Under the pieces are notes generated by a model, which had not been told where the DNA came from, searched no databases, and saw only the letters and a program-made list of their open reading frames with translations. A DNA stretch of 5,388 nt from a bacterium (GTDB taxonomy: Bacteria > JAHJDO01). Where the stretch lies: positions 1 through 5,388 of the forward strand of contig DAOVKY010000066.1 in assembly GCA_030631525.1 (NCBI GenBank). Reading direction: 5' to 3'. Both the position numbers and the translations under genes were made by a program. Positions 1-4,427 of this stretch are shown piece by piece; positions within the stretch are counted from its first letter, which is position 1, and each line of letters begins with the position of its first letter.

Positions 1-261
1 AACTTTATCAGGATGAACCCGCTTTATCCCTGTCGCAACAGCAGGTGTTCTTCCATGTGCAGCTTCGGTCATATCTACATTAAAATAATGATACATAACA
101 ACTGCGCACCCAGCAGGAGGAACTCCAATAGTTCTATCCTGAATGCCAAGTTCGTCTATTACTTCGCCAATTAATCTATGGACAATCCCATGCCCGCAGC
201 CCGGACAATAATGAAACGGTTTGTCTGTCATACATTTTGGCCTGCCAAATATCTTCTTCAT
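1..261 (-). CDS. vorA: 2-oxoacid:ferredoxin oxidoreductase, beta (TPP-binding) subunit, N-terminal 87 residues; runs off left edge
   Basis: The 87 visible residues match the start of the thiamine-diphosphate subunit of VOR/KOR-type enzymes, which oxidatively decarboxylate a 2-oxoacid with CoA and pass electrons to ferredoxin in the cytoplasm. Seen: the motif HYCPGCGHG (residues 17-25), VPPAGC (47-52) and HGRTPAVATGIKR (69-81). In this family, from memory, a CxxC pair and a third Cys about 31 residues later ligate a [4Fe-4S] cluster. Here Cys19, Cys22 and Cys52 fit that spacing. The fourth Cys and the GDGD-type TPP motif lie outside the window. The start at 259-261 is supported by GAGG 5 nt upstream and by the ATGA overlap with the alpha-subunit stop, which implies translational coupling. 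Families this short (about 250-290 aa) need separate alpha and often gamma subunits. Substrate (branched-chain, 2-oxoglutarate or other) is not decided by this fragment, so the symbol is provisional. Confidence 0.9.
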   Translation of the reverse strand, partial: MKKIFGRPKCMTDKPFHYCPGCGHGIVHRLIGEVIDELGIQDRTIGVPPAGCAVVMYHYFNVDMTEAAHGRTPAVATGIKRVHPDKV

Positions 262-270
262 TCTTTCCTC
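258..270 (-). promoter_or_regulatory. ATGA stop-start overlap and ribosome binding site of the beta subunit
   Basis: The TGA of the alpha-subunit gene (258-260) and the ATG of the beta-subunit gene (259-261) share bases as ATGA on the minus strand. GAGGAAAG (263-270) lies just upstream, inside the alpha coding sequence. The arrangement fits reinitiation by the same ribosome and equal production of two partner subunits. The overlap is seen directly; coupling is inferred. Confidence 0.8.
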
Positions 271-1367
271 TTTGCGCCGGCGCCTGCCCCGAAAGCTTGC
301 TGTTCGGGGTGCCTTTGTGCCTCTAATTTTTTAATTTCATTCACTATCTCTTCTGAGGTGGGAACTCCCCCACCCATTCTTCCATGAAAATACACAGGGC
401 ATCTTCCCATAACCGCAAGTTTTACATCCTCAACCATCTGACCTGCGTTCATCTCTACAGTAAGAACATACCTGATGTTATTACTTATCTTTCTTATTAT
501 TGCTGATGGATATGGCCATAGCGTTATAGGTCTAATCAACCCTGCTTTTATACCCTTTTTTCTCAAAAGAAAAACAGCTTCTTTACAAACTCTAGCACAC
601 GTTCCATAAGCCACCAGTATTATCTCTGCGTCATCTGTCAATACTGCTTCGTATTCTATAAGCTCTTTCCCTATTCTTTTATATTTGTTCTGAATTTTTT
701 TATTATGTTCTTCAAGTTCACCAACTTTCAACATCAAAGTCCTGATTGTATTTGCTCTGCGGCCGCTTGCCCCGGTAAGCGCCCATGTTTTTGGAGGAAG
801 CTTCAACTCTTTTATCTTTTTTATTTCAAGCGGTTCCAGCATTTGTCCGAGAAAACCGTCTCCAAGTATCATCACAGGATTTCGATATTTATCTGCCAGA
901 TAAAAGGCTTTAGCTGTCCAATCATAAAGCTCCTGAACAGAGGCAGGTCCGATCGTAATAAGTCTGTAATCTCCATGCCCTCCGCCTTTTACCGCTTGAA
1001 AGTAATCTGCCTGAGAAGGAGTGATATCTCCCAATCCAGGACCGGCACGCATTATATTCACAATCACACACGGCAGCTCTGCGGCTGCAATATAAGAAAT
1101 CCCTTCCTGTTTAAGACTTATTCCCGGGCTGGATGAAGATGTCATAGCTCTTGCGCCAGCTGCTGACGCGCCAAAGACCATGTTGATGGCAGCAAGTTCA
1201 CTTTCAGATTGAATAAAGACACCTCCAAGTTCACCTAATCTCTCTGCCATATACGCAGTAAGTTCGTTCTGTGGAGTTATAGGATAGCCAAAATAATGCC
1301 TGCATCCTGCCTGAATCGCGCCCTCGCCAACAGCGCCATTTCCACACATTAACACTTTCTCTGTCAT
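258..1367 (-). CDS. vorB: 2-oxoacid:ferredoxin oxidoreductase, alpha subunit (VorB-like)
   Basis: This 369-residue protein is the alpha (pyrimidine-binding and C-terminal transketolase-like) subunit of a VOR/KOR-type oxidoreductase and partners with the beta subunit encoded next. Seen in order: GNGAVGEGAIQAG (residues 9-21), the YPITPQNEL substrate-side motif (28-36), the SESELAAINMVFGASAAGARAMTSSSSPG block (53-82, abbreviated), RAGPGLGDITPSQAD (107-121), GDGFLGQ (169-175), and a C-terminal domain with LVAYGTCARV (251-260) and GLIRPITLWPYP (276-287). YPITPQNEL is what I associate with 3-methyl-2-oxobutanoate dehydrogenase VorB rather than pyruvate enzymes. That is memory-based. The start is supported by AAGGAG at 1376-1381, 8 nt upstream. 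The family usually ends near residue 350. Residues 351-369 (from QRHPEQQAF onward) look like an extension encoded by GC-rich repeat-like DNA. No ferredoxin (VorD-type) gene precedes it, unlike many vor operons. Exact substrate is uncertain. Confidence 0.92.
   Translation of the reverse strand: MTEKVLMCGNGAVGEGAIQAGCRHYFGYPITPQNELTAYMAERLGELGGVFIQSESELAAINMVFGASAAGARAMTSSSSPGISLKQEGISYIAAAELPCVIVNIMRAGPGLGDITPSQADYFQAVKGGGHGDYRLITIGPASVQELYDWTAKAFYLADKYRNPVMILGDGFLGQMLEPLEIKKIKELKLPPKTWALTGASGRRANTIRTLMLKVGELEEHNKKIQNKYKRIGKELIEYEAVLTDDAEIILVAYGTCARVCKEAVFLLRKKGIKAGLIRPITLWPYPSAIIRKISNNIRYVLTVEMNAGQMVEDVKLAVMGRCPVYFHGRMGGGVPTSEEIVNEIKKLEAQRHPEQQAFGAGAGAKRKE
274..309. repeat. GC-rich palindromic patch inside the 3' end of the alpha-subunit gene
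   Basis: Two palindromes sit side by side in an otherwise AT-rich region. GCGCCGGCGC (274-283) is a perfect 10-bp palindrome. CCCCGAA (287-293) pairs with TTCGGGG (303-309) across a 9-nt loop, and AGC/GCT inside the loop could extend the stem past a bulged G. On the minus-strand mRNA the hairpin forms just upstream of the beta-subunit ribosome binding site. It is not followed by a U-run, so I do not call it a terminator. It could affect translation of the second gene or be a leftover of an inserted repeat. Confidence 0.6.
308..323 (-). repeat. short trace of GGCACAAA 8-bp unit in the alpha-subunit tail
   Basis: Read on the minus strand this is GAGGCACAAAGGCACC, about one and a half copies of the 8-bp unit GGCACAAA that also occurs three times at the right end of the window. 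Here it encodes A-Q-R-H at the start of the extra C-terminal tail of the alpha subunit. It may be a small remnant of an expanded array, or chance similarity. The 13-base match to the right-end copy makes chance less attractive. Confidence 0.5.
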
Positions 1368-1375
1368 TAAATGAA

Positions 1376-1381
1376 CTCCTT
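1376..1381 (-). promoter_or_regulatory. ribosome binding site of vorB
   Basis: AAGGAG on the minus strand, 8 nt before the ATG at 1365-1367. It fixes the vorB start and lies 14 nt downstream, in the transcript sense, of the C-run/G-run hairpin element. Confidence 0.75.
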
Positions 1382-1385
1382 ACAT

Positions 1386-1414
1386 CCCCCTGAATCCCCC
1401 TTCAAAGGGGGACT
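1386..1414. repeat. CCCCCTGAATCCCCCTT...AAGGGGG dispersed hairpin element
   Basis: CCCCC, TGAAT, then TCCCCCT (1395-1401) pairing with AGGGGGA (1406-1412) across a 4-nt loop. I recognise the form (C-run, spacer, CCCCCTTT-AAAGGGGG stem) from memory as a very common dispersed element between bacterial genes. Here it lies in the presumed vorB 5' leader, so the hairpin could form in the mRNA near the ribosome binding site. No U-run follows on either strand that would make it a clear terminator. Confidence 0.7.
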
Positions 1415-1429
1415 TTTAAATTTTCAAAG

Positions 1430-1446
1430 CGTTACATTTTGTAACG
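1430..1446. repeat. short perfect hairpin CGTTACA-TTT-TGTAACG
   Basis: A 7-bp perfect stem with a 3-nt loop. AGCG (1428-1431) and CGCT (1451-1454) give an alternative outer pairing. It could be an operator-like site or part of the neighbouring degenerate repeat cluster. The symmetry is all that can be seen. Confidence 0.45.
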
Positions 1447-1468
1447 GTTTCGCTGTAACTTTCGTCAA

Positions 1469-1494
1469 TAAACCTATCGAATTCGACAGGTTTA
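1469..1494. repeat. 26-bp near-perfect palindrome centred on CGAATTCG
   Basis: TAAACCT at 1469-1475 mirrors AGGTTTA at 1488-1494, and CGAATTCG (1478-1485) is the symmetric centre. Only one symmetric pair of positions fails to match. It could be an operator for a dimeric regulator. It is also explained by coding for the KPVEFDRF motif on the minus strand, because that codon string happens to be nearly self-complementary. Confidence 0.5.
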
Positions 1495-1550
1495 AAATCT
1501 GGATTATTAATTTCAAGAAACTCAATTATTTCTCCATTTTGCTCATCACT

Positions 1551-1587
1551 GGTCATTGCGAGGGACAAAGTCCCGTGGCAATCTCGC
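1551..1587. repeat. TCATTGCGAGG...GTGGCAATCTC nested palindromic repeat
   Basis: An outer stem ATTGC (1555-1559)/GCAAT (1578-1582) encloses an inner perfect stem GGGAC (1562-1566)/GTCCC (1570-1574) with loop AAA. From memory, repeats with conserved flanks TCATTGCGAGG and GTGGCAATCTC and a variable central hairpin are widespread, high-copy and non-coding in many bacteria. Here the element directly follows, on the plus strand, the possible KilA-N remnant and is followed 3 bp later by a second repeat type. Confidence 0.7.
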
Positions 1588-1589
1588 TT

Positions 1590-1619
1590 GTCATTCTCCG
1601 ATTTAATCGAGGAATCCAG
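1590..1619 (-). repeat. CTGGATTCC...GGAGAATGAC dispersed repeat, copy 1
   Basis: Read on the minus strand this begins CTGGATTCC and ends GGAGAATGAC, with an imperfect stem-loop between. It matches the plus-strand sequence at 3825-3854 at 25 of 30 positions by my hand alignment, so the window has two copies in opposite orientation. The form resembles common GGAATCCAG/GTCATTC-type bacterial intergenic palindromes. Confidence 0.65.
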
Positions 1620-1700
1620 ATGTTTATTGTACAATATCATTTTTGTATTATTCTTTCTCCAATTTGTCCGATAAAGATTTGAGCCTTATTCTTACTAGTA

Positions 1701-1979
1701 TTACGCATCTTCTTTTACTTCATCCGGCAATGCAACGATTTTATAAAAGAATTTATCTATCTCATGAGGTTCTGCTTTTGGGAAAGTTCTTTTTATGTAT
1801 TTTGTAAATTTTGAGATGGATAAATTTTGGATTATAAAATGTTCATCAAGCGTCTTTTCATTTGTTTCATCAACAATATAAAGAGTACAGATACGTTTTT
1901 TATTTTGAATATATGCGTCAGCTGTAACTTTACACACTTCTCCTTCCAGAATCCAATCAAATTGTTTACCTTTTCCCAT
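1701..1979 (-). CDS. conserved-looking hypothetical protein, 92 aa
   Basis: I do not recognise this protein. The gene is well supported: AGGAGG (1986-1991) lies 6 nt before the ATG, the strongest ribosome binding site in the window, and the frame is in step with its upstream neighbour (31-bp gap). The sequence is soluble and charged, with no signal peptide or membrane segment. Its pattern suggests an alpha/beta fold: short strands around residues 8-17 and 27-37, then a helix at about 53-63 (SISKFTKYIKRTF) and another at 70-80. Two cysteines (16 and 31) form no metal motif. It is the last gene of a three-gene group with the two membrane proteins upstream, and probably works with them as a cytoplasmic partner. 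That is inferred from position only. Confidence 0.8.
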   Translation of the reverse strand: MGKGKQFDWILEGEVCKVTADAYIQNKKRICTLYIVDETNEKTLDEHFIIQNLSISKFTKYIKRTFPKAEPHEIDKFFYKIVALPDEVKEDA

Positions 1980-1985
1980 ATGCCC

Positions 1986-1991
1986 CCTCCT
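1986..1991 (-). promoter_or_regulatory. strong ribosome binding site of the 92-aa gene
   Basis: AGGAGG, followed by GGGCAT and then the ATG at 1977-1979 (6-nt spacing). It is near consensus and noticeably stronger than the sites of the two membrane-protein genes upstream, so the small protein may be made in excess of them. Confidence 0.8.
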
Positions 1992-2010
1992 GCTTTTTGT
2001 TAATACTTCT

Positions 2011-2910
2011 TTAGCTCACTATATCATCTTTCTTGAAGAATTTCCCTTCTTCAAGAATAATTAATTCTCTACAAATCCCACAAGTAAAAGAATAAGGAGC
2101 TCTAATCTTATTTTTATCACAAGTAGTAGCAATCATAGTGCCACAATATGGACAAATTCCAGTCACTGTAGTTATAACAAAAGGACCAAACATTACCATA
2201 AAGAGCCAACATGCTGGTAACACAAATAATAATAGCACAAGTAAGCCACCGAAAAAATTCTCACCCAGAGTCTTCGTGGTATCAAACACCGTCTTTGAGG
2301 TACCGACGGATATCAAAAAAACGATGATGAGAGTAATAATGGAGATAATAGCCGAAAAACCCAAAGATGATGTTATTTTAACCTCTCTTCCATTCTTCTT
2401 AGCATAATTTCTAACTATACCTTCTAACGGTCGCTCTTTTGCTATTTCTTTATTTTCTATAAATTCACTCTTTTCCTCTCCTGTCTTTTGCTTACGTCTA
2501 ATACCAAATAGAACAGCTATAATTGCACAAATGATGCATATACCAAAAAAAATACCAACAGTATTATGCCAATAAATTATGCCAATAACAATCAACACTA
2601 GAATAAAAGAAAATAAAATTATGTCTGAATTTAGCAGCCGTGTTTTAGGTTTATCTGCGTTAACAAAATTGCGATTAGTGCCTTTCTCATGATTTATTCC
2701 GTCGCTTTTCAGATCAAACAAATTAGCAAACTGTGCTAGAGATTTTGTAGGTTTCCATTCTTCCAAACTTTCAGGTGAAATATGATCTTCGGGCAAAACT
2801 CTCTCTTCTTGAATCCACTTTTTTATAGTTTCTGTATCCGCAGGACCATAAATAATGCCGTCTGGTTTCTTTACTGTCCACATTACATTCTTATTGTTTA
2901 CCATTGTCAT
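2011..2910 (-). CDS. membrane protein with N-terminal GYF_2-like domain and C-terminal zinc ribbon, 299 aa
   Basis: Three parts are visible. Residues about 10-62 (MWTVKKPDGIIYGP..., W33, W52KPTKS) fit the GYF_2 pattern, a small domain thought to bind peptides. Residues about 95-136 hold two hydrophobic helices joined by a short turn, and a second membrane region follows at about 184-203 and 219-250. A cytoplasmic charged linker (137-180) separates the pairs. The tail carries a zinc-ribbon pattern: CPYC (253-256) and CGIC (277-280), 20 residues apart, with an extra Cys at 264. Domain calls are from pattern, not from a search. The start at 2908-2910 has GGAG 7 nt upstream; an in-frame ATG at residue 3 is an alternative. 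It is the middle gene of the tight group. The arrangement suggests a membrane sensor or scaffold that binds protein partners at both ends. No enzymatic motif is seen. Confidence 0.82.
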   Translation of the reverse strand: MTMVNNKNVMWTVKKPDGIIYGPADTETIKKWIQEERVLPEDHISPESLEEWKPTKSLAQFANLFDLKSDGINHEKGTNRNFVNADKPKTRLLNSDIILFSFILVLIVIGIIYWHNTVGIFFGICIICAIIAVLFGIRRKQKTGEEKSEFIENKEIAKERPLEGIVRNYAKKNGREVKITSSLGFSAIISIITLIIVFLISVGTSKTVFDTTKTLGENFFGGLLVLLLFVLPACWLFMVMFGPFVITTVTGICPYCGTMIATTCDKNKIRAPYSFTCGICRELIILEEGKFFKKDDIVS

Positions 2911-2946
2911 TATGTATCTCCAAATAAATTTGCATATAGAAAAACA

Positions 2947-3717
2947 TTACCTAAAGTACTGTATTGCGATGCAAAATTTAAATCCATACGGATTCCAAAG
3001 AAATTTTTCTTTGGAATTATAAAATCCCTTATTAACATTAGGATCATTTAATTTATGAAAATCCATATTTTCGATAACAAATTGGAGATGATTTATACCC
3101 TCCTGCACGACTTTACTTATATCAAATCTATGAAGGTTTTGATATCCTTCAACCTTTTCAAACCGAGTTCCATTAACAATTAACTCGCAAAAATCATCTA
3201 CAATCAGACAAATTTCTGCAGAACGCATATGACTCAGTTCAAAAGAAATTTCAAATTTTCTAACAAAAGTATATTGTCCTCCATAGATAGCTTCGTCATT
3301 TGTAATATTCCTACGATCCGCAATCCAAGTTGCAGTCCTTAGTTCAGGATACTTACGGTCAGCTTCCTTCACCAAAGGATGTATTTGAGCCGGAACAGCT
3401 TTGACATTTGATGGTAAGGCTTTGTTTGTATTTGAACCAATAAATATTGTTTCTTCATTGCTAACAATAGTAAGAGTCTCTGGGCTCAACATTCCCAATT
3501 TTCTGCTAATCATTGACTGTTTACGAGCTAAATAAAAACTAATCAATATCACAATCAATAATAATATCCCAGAATGTTGATTCAAAAGGGCATTCATCCA
3601 TGGAATAATTCGAATAGTTTTGCTAATAAAGGAAACTAAAGCATTGAGGCCAATTATGCCAACTATCGCAAGCATTACGCTAATAATAAACTTATATTCT
3701 TTGAAAAACCCTTTCAT
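2947..3717 (-). CDS. two-helix membrane protein with jelly-roll (galactose-binding-like) C-terminal domain, 256 aa
   Basis: Family not recognised with certainty. Hydrophobic segments at about 10-31 and 49-65 form a hairpin in the membrane, with the Arg/Lys-rich stretch 65-74 after it suggesting the C-terminal part is cytoplasmic. Residues about 128-256 look beta-rich and follow the pattern of the galactose-binding-like fold seen at the N-terminus of GH2 and rhamnosidase enzymes: W131, FVRKFEI (151-157), AEICLIVDDFCELIVNG (167-183), FDISKVVQEGINHLQFVI (198-215). There is no catalytic domain attached. The ATG at 3715-3717 is chosen because GGAG lies 8 nt upstream. An in-frame TTG at 3744 would add nine residues but has no such site. 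The 299-aa gene follows after 36 bp. A sugar- or protein-binding role is inferred from fold resemblance only. If the Arg/Lys rule is right, binding a cytoplasmic ligand would be unusual for this fold. Confidence 0.78.
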   Translation of the reverse strand: MKGFFKEYKFIISVMLAIVGIIGLNALVSFISKTIRIIPWMNALLNQHSGILLLIVILISFYLARKQSMISRKLGMLSPETLTIVSNEETIFIGSNTNKALPSNVKAVPAQIHPLVKEADRKYPELRTATWIADRRNITNDEAIYGGQYTFVRKFEISFELSHMRSAEICLIVDDFCELIVNGTRFEKVEGYQNLHRFDISKVVQEGINHLQFVIENMDFHKLNDPNVNKGFYNSKEKFLWNPYGFKFCIAIQYFR

Positions 3718-3872
3718 GTTTTTATCTCCGCTGATTTCGCCCAAATTAAAATAACAGAACTACTTCCTTTTGTTGCTTTTATTGTCCTCCATAGTCATAC
3801 TTGACAGGAAGATCCAGAAAAACACTGGATTCCCCAATCAAGTTGGAGAATGACGAAGCAATTACATTTTTA
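3718..3872. other. 155-bp spacer between the ORF6N gene and the three-gene group
   Basis: It contains the inverted second copy of the dispersed repeat and two tandem hairpins, listed separately. A promoter for the three-gene group probably lies here, on the minus strand between about 3730 and 3800, but no -35/-10 pair is clear enough to mark. There is no U-run after either hairpin, so termination of the upstream transcript cannot be claimed. Confidence 0.5.
3811..3854. repeat. CTGGATTCC...GGAGAATGAC dispersed repeat, copy 2, with tandem hairpins
   Basis: The plus-strand sequence 3825-3854 is the partner of the minus-strand copy at 1590-1619 (25 of 30 identical). It forms an imperfect stem TTCCCCAA (3830-3837)/TTGGAGAA (3843-3850). 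Immediately left, ATCCAG (3812-3817) pairs with CTGGAT (3825-3830) across a 7-nt loop. The two stems share one base (3830), so they sit nearly back to back. Confidence 0.65.
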
Positions 3873-4409
3873 TTATTGCACAAAACCAATTCTTCCTTTA
3901 GGTTTTTCTGGTATCGGTGGTTCTAACAACTGTCTTATAGCTTCAAAGACAATCTTGAACTGCTCATCATATTTACTTTCCATATCTTCAATTTTTCGCT
4001 GCAAATCCTTGTGGGTTGCAAGTATTCCCCTGAGTTTTGTAAATGTTCTCATAATTTGAATATTTACCATGATAGCCCGTTTGCTGTTTAACACAGTTGA
4101 GAGCATAGCAACACCTTGTTCTGTGAAAGCGTAAGGAAGATATTTAGAATGTTCGCCCCTTTTTAAGGTGCCAAAATGGCGCCTTAAAACTTGGTATTCT
4201 TTTTTTGTTAATTCAACCATGAAATCTTTAGGAAAACGATCCATATTTCTTTTAACAGCTCTTTTAAGAATTTTGGTTTCTACTTCATAAAGCAATGCCA
4301 AATCGTTATCAAGCATCACTTTTTTTCCTCTAATTAAGAATATCTTTTTCTCAATTCTCTCTTGTAGAACTAAAGCCGAAGTTACAGCTTCGTGCTTCGA
4401 ATTTCTCAT
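3873..4409 (-). CDS. ORF6N domain-containing DNA-binding protein, 178 aa
   Basis: A clear member of the ORF6N family, small DNA-binding proteins related to KilA-N/phage antirepressor proteins and common in prophages and in free-standing bacterial genes. Seen: IFLIRGKKVMLDNDLALLYEVETKILKRAVKRN (residues 23-55, abbreviated), RFPKDFMVELT (58-68), LPYAFTEQGVAMLSTVLNS (91-109), RAIMVNIQIMRTF (111-123), then a helical, probably coiled-coil stretch (about 126-160) ending in the family's usual RIGF tail. Length and ends are normal, so it looks intact. The ATG at 4407-4409 is chosen because GGAAAG lies 7 nt upstream. A GTG five codons earlier is also possible. It starts 18 bp after the stop of the membrane glycosyltransferase gene on the same strand and could share its transcript. 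No other phage gene is present, so a prophage is not supported. Regulatory targets are unknown. Confidence 0.93.
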   Translation of the reverse strand: MRNSKHEAVTSALVLQERIEKKIFLIRGKKVMLDNDLALLYEVETKILKRAVKRNMDRFPKDFMVELTKKEYQVLRRHFGTLKRGEHSKYLPYAFTEQGVAMLSTVLNSKRAIMVNIQIMRTFTKLRGILATHKDLQRKIEDMESKYDEQFKIVFEAIRQLLEPPIPEKPKGRIGFVQ

Positions 4410-4427
4410 ATTGTATCTTTCCACAGA

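Larger units (their letters stand above)
1416..1550 (-). pseudogene. possible remnant of a KilA-N domain gene
   Basis: The minus-strand frame at 1416-1550 encodes GEIIEFLEINNPDF followed by KPVEFDRF. From memory this resembles the stretch of KilA-N-type phage and bacterial proteins that reads roughly IEFLG.WEQ..NP.FKPVEFD.F, with a small internal deletion. Downstream residues (IDESYSETVTKCNALKI) no longer look like the family's following segment, and the frame stops at 1416-1418. On the upstream side the similarity ends at the TCATTGCGAGG-type repeat beginning at 1551, and the frame merely reads through repeat DNA up to about 1640. No ribosome binding site supports translation. This may be a fragment broken by repeat insertion, but the match is short and unverified. 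Confidence 0.3.
1368..1700. other. 333-bp spacer between the 92-aa gene and vorB, dense in palindromic repeats
   Basis: No gene is supported here. The stretch contains, left to right, the vorB ribosome binding site, a C-run/G-run hairpin element, a 7-bp-stem hairpin, a 26-bp near-palindrome that is also part of a possible KilA-N remnant, a nested TCATTGCGAGG-type palindrome, and a TCATTC...GAATCCAG-type palindrome (each listed separately). The part at 1620-1700 is plain AT-rich sequence in which I see no hairpin, terminator or convincing promoter. The vorB promoter presumably lies in this spacer, but I cannot place it. Confidence 0.7.

Noticed and set aside
705..1136. 143-codon plus-strand reading frame opposite vorB
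   Set aside because: It is the antisense shadow of a strongly conserved enzyme gene. Its translation is rich in Cys, Phe and Arg with no recognisable domain. The same applies to plus-strand frames at 178-387, 1371-1682, 2138-2407, 2782-3051, 3850-4059, 4584-4805 and 4879-5202.
1386..1414. G-run/C-run hairpin as an intrinsic terminator
   Set aside because: No U-run follows on the minus-strand transcript, and it lies upstream of vorB rather than just after a gene. On the plus strand a short T-stretch follows but no gene would be terminated.
1430..1468. TTGACG (minus strand, 1463-1468) with a TACAAA-like -10 as a vorB promoter
   Set aside because: The spacer would be about 19 nt, the -10 is a poor match, and both lie in possible coding remnant and hairpin sequence. 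Too weak to mark.
1416..1640. 74-codon minus-strand reading frame as a real gene
   Set aside because: About half of it is translated dispersed-repeat DNA (1551-1619), it has no well-placed ribosome binding site for the 1638-1640 ATG, and only the central part resembles any protein. It is listed as a possible remnant instead.
3718..3744. upstream TTG start adding nine residues to the 256-aa membrane protein
   Set aside because: GGAG is correctly spaced for the ATG at 3715-3717, and no ribosome binding site precedes the TTG.
3801..3806. TTGACA on the plus strand as a -35 box
   Set aside because: No -10-like hexamer lies 16-18 nt downstream and no plus-strand gene follows. It is part of the repeat neighbourhood.
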